Source of the DNA: Dyella acidiphila
GTDB lineage: Bacteria > Pseudomonadota > Gammaproteobacteria > Xanthomonadales > Rhodanobacteraceae
NCBI RefSeq assembly: GCF_014863405.1
Contig: NZ_JACZZA010000006.1
Coordinates: 186,001 to 250,000 of the forward strand
Direction: 5' to 3'
Length of the DNA: 64,000 nt
Positions 26,435 to 35,672 of the stretch are shown in pieces. Position 1 is the first letter of the stretch, and the number at the start of each line of letters is the position of its first letter. A program made the position numbers and the translations under genes. The notes under the pieces were generated by a model. The model was not told the origin of the DNA. It ran no database searches and saw nothing but the letters and a program-made list of their open reading frames with translations.

Positions 26435-27235
26435 TTATTGCGCCTTGGCGATCTTGAAATCGATGCGGCGATTGCGTGCGCGGCCGGCATCGGTAGTGTT
26501 GTCGGCTACCGGATTGTCCGGACCCATGCCGCTGACGCTGAGCGTTGCCGCCGGAATGCCCTTGGCAGTGAGATAGGCCTTTACCGTATTGGCACGCGCC
26601 AGGCTCAAGGCAACATTGGATTCGCGCTCGCCCACATTGTCGGTATTGCCGATGATCTGGATCGAGGGGTTGTTGATCTTGAGGATGGCGGCAGCCATTT
26701 CGTCCAGCACACTGCGCCCTGCCGGCGTGAGGATGGCACTGCCGCTTTCGAACTGCACCACGCGATTGGCCAGGGCCTGGTCCAGCACCTGCTGCTTGGA
26801 GGTGCCGATGCGCAGGTTCTGCTTGATGCCGTAGTTCTGGTCGAACGAGGTGGACAGCGTGCTCAGCACCTGCTGGCGCGTGGCTTCATTGGGCACTTCG
26901 CCGCTGATGTCGATGGAATTGCCCTGAATCTGCACCTGGCCGTTGGAAACCTGCTTGAGGTTCGGCCCGATCATGCCGACCACGTATTTGCTCCAGTTGG
27001 CGGGTGTCACCACGCCGCCGACTTCGATGCGGTCGACCACGTGATCGGCGCCGTAGAGCTTGCGCAGGTTATCCAGCACGGCCGCCTTGGTGGCTTCGTC
27101 GGGCAGGGTGCCGCTGGCGGTCACCATGCCGCTTGCACTGCCGGATGCACTGGAGGTCGCCGGCGCGGGAGCGGAGGTTTGCGCCCACGCGCTGGCGCAA
27201 CCCAGTACCAGCAGGCTTGCGATGAGTTTGCGCAT
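26435..27235 (-). CDS. T6SS-associated OmpA-family peptidoglycan-binding protein (TagN/TagL-like)
   Basis: A 266-aa exported protein. A signal peptide (MRKLIASLLVLGCASAWAQ) leads into a BON/OsmY-like repeat region (about 40-135) with two GxxPxEATxxxVL units. A C-terminal OmpA domain follows with the peptidoglycan-binding motif NTDNVG..N..LSxxRAxxVxxYL and GRARNRRIDF. The TssL of this system has no OmpA extension, so this protein probably anchors the membrane complex to peptidoglycan, as TagN/TagL-type proteins do. The Cys in LGCASA is not a standard lipobox. The start is 2 nt after the tagF stop, in the same operon. Confidence 0.85.
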   Translation of the reverse strand: MRKLIASLLVLGCASAWAQTSAPAPATSSASGSASGMVTASGTLPDEATKAAVLDNLRKLYGADHVVDRIEVGGVVTPANWSKYVVGMIGPNLKQVSNGQVQIQGNSIDISGEVPNEATRQQVLSTLSTSFDQNYGIKQNLRIGTSKQQVLDQALANRVVQFESGSAILTPAGRSVLDEMAAAILKINNPSIQIIGNTDNVGERESNVALSLARANTVKAYLTAKGIPAATLSVSGMGPDNPVADNTTDAGRARNRRIDFKIAKAQ

Positions 27236-27237
27236 GA

Positions 27238-28218
27238 TCACGCTCCAAGAAAAGTTTCGCGGAAGGTGTTGCGCGCAGTGCGCAGCGACAGGTCTTCCTG
27301 GCTGGTGTAGCTGGACAGTTTTTTCACCGCGTGATCGTTGACCTGATCCTCGACCCAATCCGGGTCGTACAGCGGAATGAAATCCTGCTCGGCCACGCGC
27401 GGATCGAACATCGCCTGCAAGGTGCGCCCCTGCACGCCGTTGAAGCTGATCGCCAGCACCGGCTGCGGTCCCTGGCGGATCATGGTGAGCAGCTCGAAGT
27501 CGGCACGACCGAGAAAGCCGGAGATCAGATCCAGCCACAGGGTGGAAACCAGGTTGCGATACAGCGGGTCGGCCGGCAACGGCAGCAGCAGGCCCTTGCC
27601 GAGACGCGCGCTGCCGCTGCTCATCACCGGCTGCAGCAGAATGCCGAGCGCAAGCAGAATGCGGCGTACCGACACCGGGCGCTCCGGCGAGGTCATCAGC
27701 TGTTCCAGGCTGCCCAGGGTCTGCATTTCCAGGAAATCCTGGAACGCCGGATTGAGCGATTCATACAGCACGTTGACGTTGGCGCGATTCTCGGTGAGCT
27801 CGGTCAGCGAGGCGGCCGGATCGGCGGCGTTGCGTGCGCGATGGCTTTCGCGCTCCAGCCGCGACCATAGCCGCGAGAACGCCAGCGGGCTGCGCGAAAT
27901 AAACGCCAGTGGTTGCGGCACTTGCATCGATACGGCCGCCATGAACGGAAAGCGGCGCCCCGAGGCATCGCTGCTCGGCAGCAGATGGCCGCCGATGGCG
28001 GCATTGCTGCGCGAGCCGAGAATGGCGAAGTTCAGCGCATGGCCCAGGTCGTAGAGCTGCTTCCAGGCCACATCTTGCGCCAACTGCTCGATGCCCTGGC
28101 CGGCCCAGCGATCCAGCATGGAAATCAGCTGATGGTTGTTGTCCAGCGCCTTGAGAAAATCGCCGCGGCTGGGCAGCTTGCCGAAATAACTGATATTGAG
28201 TGTCAACTCGCCGGTCAT
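27238..28218 (-). CDS. tagF: T6SS-associated protein TagF
   Basis: A 326-aa cytoplasmic protein of the TagF/ImpM family. The typical opening YFGKLPSRGDFLK and the motif GRRFPFMAAVSM are present. In Pseudomonas and Serratia TagF represses T6SS firing post-translationally, partly through Fha. The start overlaps the tssM stop as ATGA (28215-28218), so translation is coupled. A PppA phosphatase fusion, found in some species, is absent. Confidence 0.92.
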   Translation of the reverse strand: MTGELTLNISYFGKLPSRGDFLKALDNNHQLISMLDRWAGQGIEQLAQDVAWKQLYDLGHALNFAILGSRSNAAIGGHLLPSSDASGRRFPFMAAVSMQVPQPLAFISRSPLAFSRLWSRLERESHRARNAADPAASLTELTENRANVNVLYESLNPAFQDFLEMQTLGSLEQLMTSPERPVSVRRILLALGILLQPVMSSGSARLGKGLLLPLPADPLYRNLVSTLWLDLISGFLGRADFELLTMIRQGPQPVLAISFNGVQGRTLQAMFDPRVAEQDFIPLYDPDWVEDQVNDHAVKKLSSYTSQEDLSLRTARNTFRETFLGA

Positions 28219-31200
28219 GGCGCACCCTCCGTGGTGGACTGCGTGCTGTTGGTGCCGCTCGCGGCGTTGCTGCTGGTGCTGGTGCCGGCCACGCTGGCGG
28301 GCAGGGTGGCGCCTTGCAGTCCTTGTTTCTGTGAGCCGTCGGCATTGGCCTGGGCACTGCTGACCAGGCGCAGGTGCACGGTAACGGCGATCTGGTCCTG
28401 GCTCCAGGTCAGCGTGTACACGCCGTCGTCGCCGCGACTGCCCTTGGCTGCGCGGAACAGCTGCGTGAGCGCATCGCCGCCGGTCAGGTTCTGGATCATC
28501 ACGGTGCGGCCGTCAAAGGTGACCGCGCTGATCTGCACGTTGGAGTTGGCATCGCTGCCGTTCCACACGAACGACTTCCACTCTGGCGGCGTGTTGCGAT
28601 AACGCAGCGTCTGGCCATTGATGTTGATGCTGTATTCGCTGATGCCGCCGCTGCCGGGTTCGGGTTCGACCTGGAACACGGTCTGGTCGGCGCCGCCAAC
28701 GGTCTGGCCGAGCGGTGCCACCCACTGCGCGAAACCGGTCATCAGCTGCGGCGACAGCGTGATGCCCATGTCGGCCCATTGCTTGGCGGTCAGCGCATCG
28801 CCGCGGCGATCGACCAGGGGCCCGAGCGTATCGCTGGCGAACTTGGAGATAGCGCCTTCGGGGCCGAAGATCACCGAGATCTCGCTATTGGCCGCCTGGA
28901 TCTGGCCATTGGTATCGAACGGATACTTCTGCGCCAGATCCTTTTCAAACGGCGTGTACACCTGCGCCGTCCAGATCTTGTTGATCTCGGTTTCGGTCGG
29001 CGGCACCAGGGCGCTGAAGGTCTGCATCAGCGGACGCAGCAGCAGCGGGCGCAGCGTCTTGCGCTGGCTGTCGTCGAGGCCATCGAGCATCTGCTCGTCG
29101 ACCAGCTGCAGGCCATCGGAAAGTTCCGAGCCGCTGCTGGCCAGGGTCTTCTGCATCAGGTCGCGCGCGCCCGGGCCGGGATCGCCCTGGTTCTTGATCG
29201 CGTTCAACCGCGTGCGCAGCTTGGCCAGCATGTCCAGGTAGTTCTGCATCAGCGGCGGATTGTTGTCGCGCGCAATCATCAGGCGCGCAACGCCGGCAAA
29301 TTCGCGGCCGACCGGGCCGACCTGCAGCGAACCGTCCGGTGCCTTGATATTGTCGAGGTTGAGATTCACGCCGCGCGGCTGCTGACGCAGGATCACGCGC
29401 TTGAACCAGCCGACCAGGCCGCCCTGCGCAGACTTCAGGCCCTGGTTGACCAGCGAGGGATTGTCCCAGGAGGTTTCCTGGTAGACGGTGTCCATCAGCT
29501 TGCGCATCGGCGAATTCTGCGGATCGCCAAGCTGGTTCATGTTGCTCACGGCGGCTTCGAAACTGCCGAACGACGCCACCGACACGCCCTGCATGAACTT
29601 CTTCCACTCCGTCACATAATCCTTGGCATACATCGATTCGAGCTGTTTCTGGATCTGCTCGGGGCTGCCGGAAAGTGTGAGGTCATCCTGCTGTGCGCTT
29701 TGCAGCACCCAGTCGCTGGCGTTCATTTCCTTGTTGGCGGCGTCGTGGATGGCGTCTTTCACGTAGCCTTCCCACGCCTCGCGCGAGTAGGTGCCGGAAA
29801 TTGCATAGCTGCCGACCAAAGTCTTGTCGGCCTGGTCGCCGACGATCGCGGCAACGCTGATCGAGGGGAAGCGGGTGGCGGCGCGCGCCTTGATCTGCGC
29901 ATACACGCGATCCACCGCCGGCATGCCGCGCATCACATGGTTCAACGCCTGGCGCGTGTCGTCCACCAGCGACACCTTGGTGTCGATGGTCGGCCAGCCG
30001 GCCTGGTCGGACTGCGCGATGTAGTAGTTCAACAGATGATCGGCGCTGCTGATCATGTCTTCGCGCGTCATCATGCCGCGATTGGCGTTGAGCCATTCGC
30101 GCCAGAAGCGGGCGAGCTGGTCAGTCAGGTGCACCTGTTCGACATGGCTGGCGTCACCCAGCATCAGATAGGCCTTGAGCGCGTTGTAGGCGTCCTGGCT
30201 ATTGGTGGGCGACAGCGCCTGATAAGTGGAGCCGTTCTGCTGCGCAGGCTTGGCGGCAGCGTCCGGCGCACCCGATTGCGCCGGCGTCAGCTGATCGCGA
30301 TGCGCTACCACCTGGGCCAGATACGCTTCCATGTTCTGCTGCACTGGCACCAGCATCAGCTGGCGCATGCCGGCGAAATATTCGGCGCGCAGCTTGTTCT
30401 CGATGGTGTCGCCCTGGTACAGGCCCAGGCCGAGCATCAGCGGATGGTCGCCGCGATAGGCATCGAGCTGCTGCAGGCGATCCTGCAGGATCTGCAGGGC
30501 CTGCAGGCGCGATTGCAGATCGACCCGGCCTTTCTGCAGCCCCACCACCTTGTCCAGGTCGGCCTGCACATTGGTGACCAACTGCTTGTTGTCGGTATAC
30601 GACCAGGCCCAGCCGGCCAGGGCCAGTCCGAGCGCCAGTGCGGAGCCGAGCATTACCGCGTAGCGCGTGCGCGTGCGATTGCGGCTGGAGTACTGCTGCA
30701 CCAGCTGTTTGTCGGCGAAGATCACCTTGCGGAACAAGTCGAGCAGGAAGTAGCTCTTGGTCGAGGTGACGCTGTCCAGCTGCGGCGCTTCGTGCGGCCT
30801 GGACAGGCCATAGCGCTGGGTAATGCGATCCGAAGCCGCATGCACCGACGCGGTTTCCTGCAGCGCGCTGGTGAAGTAGAAGCCGCGGAACACCGGGCGG
30901 AACTGGAACGGATTGTCTTCGAACAGGGTGGTGATGAAGGTGCGCAGCGTGGCCTTGATACCGCTGAATTCCAGCGGCAGGGTCAGCAGGCCCGGCGCCA
31001 CGGTATTGCCGCGCGCCAGCGCCATCTGCGACAGGCTCATTTCCTTCACGCCCTTGGACAGTTCGTCGAAGTAGCGATCGAACTCGTCCGCTGCGTCATT
31101 GCCGTCGCTGGGATGGAACGGCAGGGTAGTGCCCCAGACGCGTTCGCGTTCGTTGTCGTCGAGCGTGCGGAAGAAGTCGTTGAAGCCGGCGATCAGGTCG

Positions 31201-31976
31201 GCCTTGGTGAACACCACATAGACCGGCGCGATCACTTCCAGCCATTCGGTGAGTTCCTGCACGCGCTGGCGCAGATTCTTGGCCAGGCTGATCGCGAATT
31301 CGGGGCGGTTGCCGGTGAGCTCGGCGATGCTGGCGGCGATGATGATGCCGTTGATCGGCGCGCGCGGACGATGCTTGCGCAGCAGCTCCAGGAAGCTCAG
31401 CCATTCGCTGCGGTTTTCGTCGTGCACCGAATAGCGGCCGGCGGTGTCGAGCAGGATGCCTTCGGTGGTGAAGTACCAGTCGCAGTTACGCGTGCCGCCG
31501 ATGCCCTGCACGATGCTGCCGTGACTGTCCGCAAACGGGAAGCGCAGGCCGGAATTGACGATCGCCGTGCTTTTGCCGGCCGCGGGATTGCCGATGATCA
31601 TGTACCAGGGCAGCTCGTACAGCGCTTCGGTGCCCTTGGTCTGGCCAAGCCGCGAGGTCTTGATGGTTTTCACCGCATCGCGCAGGCGCGTATGCAGGGC
31701 TTCCACATCCGCGTTGTGCGCGGTGGCCTGGCCGGCACTGTTGGTGCCCGGCTTCAGCAGTGCATCGCCCAGTTGTTCGGAGGAGCGGCGTGCGCGCAGG
31801 TGATGGGCGATCCATAGCCCGATCAGTACCAGCAGCAAGGCCACCAGGCCGATGCCGATCCAGAAGGCCAGCATCTTCAGCGTATTGGGCCCGAGGAAAA
31901 ACAGCCCAGCCATGATCGCGATGCCGAGGATGGCAAGCGTTCGCGAGTCGGTGAGCATATAGCGAAGACGGTTCAT
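28215..31976 (-). CDS. tssM: T6SS inner-membrane protein TssM (IcmF)
   Basis: A 1253-aa inner-membrane core of the T6SS membrane complex, working with TssJ and TssL. Two N-terminal transmembrane segments lie at about residues 12-57, with a third around 420-440 (GSALALGLALAGWAWSY). The cytoplasmic domain carries an intact Walker A GNPAAGKST (129-137) and a Walker B-like ILLDTAGRY, so NTPase activity is likely retained. The long periplasmic part ends with the conserved C-terminal beta domain that contacts TssJ. The start at 31976 was chosen over an upstream frame start because of the hydrophobic N-terminus and an AGGAA site 10 nt upstream. The stop overlaps tagF. Confidence 0.95.
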   Translation of the reverse strand: MNRLRYMLTDSRTLAILGIAIMAGLFFLGPNTLKMLAFWIGIGLVALLLVLIGLWIAHHLRARRSSEQLGDALLKPGTNSAGQATAHNADVEALHTRLRDAVKTIKTSRLGQTKGTEALYELPWYMIIGNPAAGKSTAIVNSGLRFPFADSHGSIVQGIGGTRNCDWYFTTEGILLDTAGRYSVHDENRSEWLSFLELLRKHRPRAPINGIIIAASIAELTGNRPEFAISLAKNLRQRVQELTEWLEVIAPVYVVFTKADLIAGFNDFFRTLDDNERERVWGTTLPFHPSDGNDAADEFDRYFDELSKGVKEMSLSQMALARGNTVAPGLLTLPLEFSGIKATLRTFITTLFEDNPFQFRPVFRGFYFTSALQETASVHAASDRITQRYGLSRPHEAPQLDSVTSTKSYFLLDLFRKVIFADKQLVQQYSSRNRTRTRYAVMLGSALALGLALAGWAWSYTDNKQLVTNVQADLDKVVGLQKGRVDLQSRLQALQILQDRLQQLDAYRGDHPLMLGLGLYQGDTIENKLRAEYFAGMRQLMLVPVQQNMEAYLAQVVAHRDQLTPAQSGAPDAAAKPAQQNGSTYQALSPTNSQDAYNALKAYLMLGDASHVEQVHLTDQLARFWREWLNANRGMMTREDMISSADHLLNYYIAQSDQAGWPTIDTKVSLVDDTRQALNHVMRGMPAVDRVYAQIKARAATRFPSISVAAIVGDQADKTLVGSYAISGTYSREAWEGYVKDAIHDAANKEMNASDWVLQSAQQDDLTLSGSPEQIQKQLESMYAKDYVTEWKKFMQGVSVASFGSFEAAVSNMNQLGDPQNSPMRKLMDTVYQETSWDNPSLVNQGLKSAQGGLVGWFKRVILRQQPRGVNLNLDNIKAPDGSLQVGPVGREFAGVARLMIARDNNPPLMQNYLDMLAKLRTRLNAIKNQGDPGPGARDLMQKTLASSGSELSDGLQLVDEQMLDGLDDSQRKTLRPLLLRPLMQTFSALVPPTETEINKIWTAQVYTPFEKDLAQKYPFDTNGQIQAANSEISVIFGPEGAISKFASDTLGPLVDRRGDALTAKQWADMGITLSPQLMTGFAQWVAPLGQTVGGADQTVFQVEPEPGSGGISEYSININGQTLRYRNTPPEWKSFVWNGSDANSNVQISAVTFDGRTVMIQNLTGGDALTQLFRAAKGSRGDDGVYTLTWSQDQIAVTVHLRLVSSAQANADGSQKQGLQGATLPASVAGTSTSSNAASGTNSTQSTTEGAP

Positions 31977-31992
31977 CGGTAGCGTATTCCTG

Positions 31993-33432
31993 TCATGCCA
32001 ATGAAGGGGCACTGCTGGCGGCAGCGTGAGCTTCCGTTGCTGCCGCGGGTGGGGAGAGGAGGAGCACGGCGCGCGTGCTGGCATCGTGGTGAGAGAGCAC
32101 CAGGCAAGGCTGCTGCGATTCGCCGGCCAGTGCCGCGGCCGCGGCTACCGTGGCGAGCGCAGTTGCCGCGCCGCAATCGCCGTTGGCACAGGCGAGCGGC
32201 AGCAACGCCTCGATGGCGTCGTTCTCCGGCGCCGCATGCTCGGCGATCTGCAAGGCTTCGGTGTAGCGGCTGGGGCGCATGTCGGTATCGCTGACCAGGT
32301 GCATCAGCGCCTGCGGCGCTATCTCCGGCGCCTGCGCCAACGCCTGCTCCAGCAGTTGCTGCACGATGTCGTCCTGCGTCTTGCCGGGCGCGTCGACCGG
32401 CTTGGCGCGCTGCGCGGCCAGCATGCGATGCAGCAGCATGGGCGGTTCGCCGGCATTGGCACGGTATGCGCCGAGCAGCACGGCGCTGGCGCCTTCGCCC
32501 GGCACGCGGCCTTCGGGCTGTTTGGCGCCATGCAATTGATGGGAGGCATCCCATTCGGCGATCGTGGCGGAATCCATGTGCGAATCGCTGGCCAGCAGCA
32601 GGCAATGTGCACTGTCTGGATGACGGTTGAATTGCACGTTGAGTTCATCCAGCCGCTTCAGTGCGGCGAGGCCGTTTTCGGCGGTGCGCGCCACGACCTG
32701 CAGCTGTGGTGCCTGCCAGCCTTGCGCGGCCAGGCGGCCGCTCAGCCAGGTGTGCGCCGTCTGCCGGTCGTTATCGCTCCAGCGGGATGGCAGCAGCCAT
32801 TCCAGCCGCAGCAGCACGGTCGGGGCGGCCGGCGCGCGATTCGGCTCCGCAGCTTTTTGCGCTGCGAGCATGCCGTCGAAGTGTTCGGCGAGCATCTTGC
32901 CGGCTAGCGTGTCCGACAGCCACAGCACGCGGCGCTGGCCTTCGGGCCAATGCTCCGCGACATCCGGCAGGGTTTCGTCGATGGACGCCAGCTCCACCGC
33001 TTCCACCGGTGCGGCGAACGTCGGTGCACCGCGCAGGTCGTGCCACTGCGGATGCAGGCTGGCACGCTTCTTTGCGCGTGCCGCATCGAGCAGCGCAGCA
33101 GGGGTGTCGCCGGCCGCGAACAGCACCTGGCCATCCAATACGGCGACACGATAAGCCAGGGTGGGATCGACCGGCTCCGCATCGTTCGTTTCGACCGCGG
33201 CAGCCGCGGCCGGCGTTGCAGGCCGCGCGCGGCGCTTGATCGCATCGATGCTGACGCGCAGCAAGAAGTAGCCGAGCAGTAGCGCAATCGGCAATGCCAC
33301 CAGATACAGCGCGATGTCGACACTGTTGGGCACGCGATTGCTCGCGCGCCATTGCATGATCATGACCGCCCAGATCACGCCGAACGTCGCGATGACGATA
33401 GCGAGAGGGCGGAGGAAAGATCGCCGTTCCAT
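31993..33432 (-). CDS. T6SS-linked membrane protein with degenerate ketosynthase-like domain
   Basis: A 479-aa protein of no named family that I recognise. Two N-terminal transmembrane helices (about 10-27 and 38-60) lead into a soluble region. At residues 240-330 the pattern resembles the middle of beta-ketoacyl synthase/thiolase folds: CLLLASDSHMDS (where KAS enzymes have VMVAGGAE), then ADG/HG..QPEGRVPGEGASAVLL (281-320), matching the KAS D..RDGFVLGEGAGVLVL element. The active-site Cys that precedes this in true enzymes is not present; the equivalent stretch reads RTAENGLAAL. It is probably a non-catalytic scaffold. It is encoded 16 nt before tssM in the same operon, so a structural or regulatory role in the membrane complex is inferred. 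Confidence 0.7.
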   Translation of the reverse strand: MERRSFLRPLAIVIATFGVIWAVMIMQWRASNRVPNSVDIALYLVALPIALLLGYFLLRVSIDAIKRRARPATPAAAAAVETNDAEPVDPTLAYRVAVLDGQVLFAAGDTPAALLDAARAKKRASLHPQWHDLRGAPTFAAPVEAVELASIDETLPDVAEHWPEGQRRVLWLSDTLAGKMLAEHFDGMLAAQKAAEPNRAPAAPTVLLRLEWLLPSRWSDNDRQTAHTWLSGRLAAQGWQAPQLQVVARTAENGLAALKRLDELNVQFNRHPDSAHCLLLASDSHMDSATIAEWDASHQLHGAKQPEGRVPGEGASAVLLGAYRANAGEPPMLLHRMLAAQRAKPVDAPGKTQDDIVQQLLEQALAQAPEIAPQALMHLVSDTDMRPSRYTEALQIAEHAAPENDAIEALLPLACANGDCGAATALATVAAAAALAGESQQPCLVLSHHDASTRAVLLLSPPAAATEAHAAASSAPSLA

Positions 33433-33481
33433 CGACGTGATTACCGGTAAAGCGCGTGGTGCTTCACGCTGCCTGCGCGCA

Positions 33482-33748
33482 TCAGCCGCCCCCGGTGGAG
33501 CTGACGGACTGGCTGGAAATCAGCGTGGCGCCGCAGGCGGTCTTGTCGCCCTGGCGGGCTACCGGCTGGCCCATCACGAGCATGCTGTTGTCGCCGGTGG
33601 CAATGGTGTTTTCGCCGCACTTGGGGCAAGTGACCTTGTCGCCGATGCGCGCGATCTGCTTGTCGAGCGTGCTTGAAGTGGGCGCGCCGCCGACCACGGT
33701 GCCGCCGTGGCTGGTCTTGTCGCCGATAACGATGAAAGGTTGCGTCAT
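33482..33748 (-). CDS. PAAR-domain spike-tip protein
   Basis: An 88-aa stand-alone PAAR protein that sharpens the VgrG spike. Repeated PAAR motifs are GDKTSHGGTVVGG, IARIGDKVTCPKCGENTI and VARQGDKTACGATLI. Cys and His at these turns bind the tip zinc. There is no effector extension, so it probably serves as a shared tip for both VgrGs. It lies between the ketosynthase-like gene and the TagX-like gene on the same strand. Confidence 0.93.
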   Translation of the reverse strand: MTQPFIVIGDKTSHGGTVVGGAPTSSTLDKQIARIGDKVTCPKCGENTIATGDNSMLVMGQPVARQGDKTACGATLISSQSVSSTGGG

Positions 33749-33806
33749 GCCGGGTTTCCTTACCGCCTATCCATGTGTATCCGATTCCGCCGGGTGCGCG
33801 CTGCGC

Positions 33807-34667
33807 TCAGCGATAACGCGGCCCGATGCCGGCCGCATGCAATTCCACGTGCCCCAGATCCATCATTTTCCAGTTTCCTCCCCACACCAGGCCCGCAGCT
33901 TGGGCGACTTCGCCGTAGAGCTGATAACCGCGCATGGCCCAGGGGTCTTTCTCGGAGATCACCAGTTTGCCGTCGCGAAAGAATCCGCAGTCGGCGGCCA
34001 AACCGTACTGATGATAGCTCTGATAGGCGCCCGCGTTGGTGACGCTGCTCCCCTGGGACGCCAGCATGGCCTGCCGTTCGGGACTGCGATAGCCCTCGAT
34101 CAGCGCCATGTCGTAACCGTAGCGCTCTTTCATGATCTTGAAAACCACCAGCAGGCGCTGGCGGAAATCCGGATAAAGCTTATCCCAGTCGCGGCTGGCC
34201 GAACCGAGATCCGGTCGCACCATTTGTACTTCTTTGGTCACGAAGACTGCTGGCGGCAGCGGCGGCGGCGGGGCCAACTGCTCGCCCTTGAGCAGGGCGG
34301 CGACCAGGTTGGTGGTGTCCTGGTCGGCCTGGGTCGAGACTTCGTAGCCATCGAGCATGGCGTGGCGGTGCAGGCCGACGATCAGCAGTGGCGGCAGCAG
34401 CAGGATCAGCACCAGCGCGAGCAGCAAACCGCGGTGCCGCGCCAGCCGACCGAGCATGTGCGCGAAGCTGTCGCGGGTATGACGGGACTGGTGCTGCAGT
34501 GTCTTGCTGGAATGGTGTTGCCATTGTTTTGTGCGCGCCGTCACACGGCGTACACATTTTGCTAACCATTTTCCGACTGCGCTGCGCGCGTCCGGAAATA
34601 CCAGCAGCCATAGCACCAGCAGTGCGGCGGCGAGCAACAAAAGCAGCCAGGCAAAAATCGGATCCAT
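33807..34667 (-). CDS. TagX-like membrane-anchored M15 peptidoglycan peptidase
   Basis: A 286-aa protein with two hydrophobic segments (about 5-22 and 84-104) and a periplasmic C-terminal M15 (VanY/CwlK-type) domain. The zinc motif SYHQYGLAADCGFF (HxxxxxxD) and the final GHVELH supply the metal ligands. In Acinetobacter, TagX is an L,D-endopeptidase that opens peptidoglycan for T6SS assembly, and its gene also lies beside PAAR, as here. The start at ATG 34667 has AGGG upstream. Enzyme type is strongly supported; bond specificity is by analogy. Confidence 0.85.
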   Translation of the reverse strand: MDPIFAWLLLLLAAALLVLWLLVFPDARSAVGKWLAKCVRRVTARTKQWQHHSSKTLQHQSRHTRDSFAHMLGRLARHRGLLLALVLILLLPPLLIVGLHRHAMLDGYEVSTQADQDTTNLVAALLKGEQLAPPPPLPPAVFVTKEVQMVRPDLGSASRDWDKLYPDFRQRLLVVFKIMKERYGYDMALIEGYRSPERQAMLASQGSSVTNAGAYQSYHQYGLAADCGFFRDGKLVISEKDPWAMRGYQLYGEVAQAAGLVWGGNWKMMDLGHVELHAAGIGPRYR

Positions 34668-34845
34668 GAAGCCCTGAACATCCTTGATTAAAATTCCCTT
34701 TGGCGTAACCGGCGACCGGGCCCGCGGCCAAGCTACCGTGACGCTGTCACTGGACAATGACAACCAGGTCTTGGACCATCAGCGCGGTACCTAGTATGGT
34801 TTCGTCCTGTTCGCCTCGTGGACTAAAGCTTAAAGGGAGTTGCGC

Positions 34846-35652
34846 TTGGACCCGCAGGAACCACGATCTAAAGCACCCAGCCTGCTTGCCGGCGACGCTC
34901 AGCCGGCGCCGGCATCGAAATCGCCAGAACGCATTCTATCCGGCCTGCAGGGGACTTCGGCTAGCCCTGCACAGCCTGTTCGTGCACGTCGCTGGGTGTG
35001 GCCGCTGGGCTTGCTCGGGGTGGCGGTAGCCGCCGTGGCATTGCTTGCGGTGGGCGGCGTGTTTGAGCCGTCCAAACCGGTATCTTCGTTGGTCCAGGCA
35101 GGCGGTCCCGCCGCTTCGCTTGCGCCTGCTGCGGATCCGCAAAATCATGCTGCAGCAACTGCCGAGCCGGCCGCCGCGTCAACCAGTGCGGCATCGGCTG
35201 CCGCCAAACCCGCCAGCGGATCGCAGAATGCGGCAGTGATTCTGGCCGATCAATTTGCGCCGGCAGGCGCGGCCTCCACCGCTGCCGCGGCACCGGCTTC
35301 CAGCGCCAGCAGCAAGGACACCGCCGCGCTGGGCGACATGTTCGCGCCGCATGCTGCCGGTAAACCGCCGATGCTGATAGCGCATGCGGCCAAGCGTGGC
35401 GATGCTTCCGGCAGCGATTCGGATGTGGATCTGCTTGCCGTGCTGATCAATCACCTGGAAGTGAACGAAGCTGCCGGCAAAAAGGCGCACGGCCGCCACG
35501 CCAAGAAGGCGACCGCCGATGACGATGTACTGCCGCAGGATTGCCCGCCGGCAAATACCGAAGCAGGCGTAACCTGCCGCCAGCGTTTCTGCGCGGCGCA
35601 TGCAGGCCAGGGCGATGCATCGTGCCCGGCCGCAACGCCCGGCGGCGCATAA
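34846..35652 (+). CDS. Unknown single-pass membrane protein in the T6SS cluster
   Basis: A 268-aa protein without a recognised domain. About 45 Pro/Ser-rich residues precede one transmembrane helix (around 50-70, WVWPLGLLGVAVAAVALLAV). A low-complexity Ala/Ser-rich region runs from about 80 to 165, then an acidic segment (SGSDSDVDLLAVLINHL) and a basic GKKAHGRHAKKA patch. The C-terminus has four Cys in about 30 residues (DCPP..TCRQRFC..SC). The start is a TTG codon at 34846, 6 nt after AGGGAG; a TTG at 34840 directly abuts the site. It is the only plus-strand gene inside the leftward block and lies divergent to the TagX-like gene. Role unknown; the layout with cytoplasmic tail, helix and periplasmic Cys-rich end suggests an envelope accessory protein. 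Confidence 0.7.
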   Translation: MDPQEPRSKAPSLLAGDAQPAPASKSPERILSGLQGTSASPAQPVRARRWVWPLGLLGVAVAAVALLAVGGVFEPSKPVSSLVQAGGPAASLAPAADPQNHAAATAEPAAASTSAASAAAKPASGSQNAAVILADQFAPAGAASTAAAAPASSASSKDTAALGDMFAPHAAGKPPMLIAHAAKRGDASGSDSDVDLLAVLINHLEVNEAAGKKAHGRHAKKATADDDVLPQDCPPANTEAGVTCRQRFCAAHAGQGDASCPAATPGGA

Positions 35653-35672
35653 CGCAAACGCAGGCATGCCGG

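Noticed and set aside
26101-26457. A 118-codon open frame in the intergenic region after the repeat element
   Set aside because: It starts within the inverted repeat, lacks a ribosome-binding site, spans two minus-strand terminators and a low-complexity stretch, and overlaps the OmpA-like gene end.
28374-31817. A 1147-codon plus-strand open frame opposite tssM
   Set aside because: It is antisense to tssM, whose motifs (Walker A, membrane helices) are unmistakable. The translation has no recognisable domain or signal.
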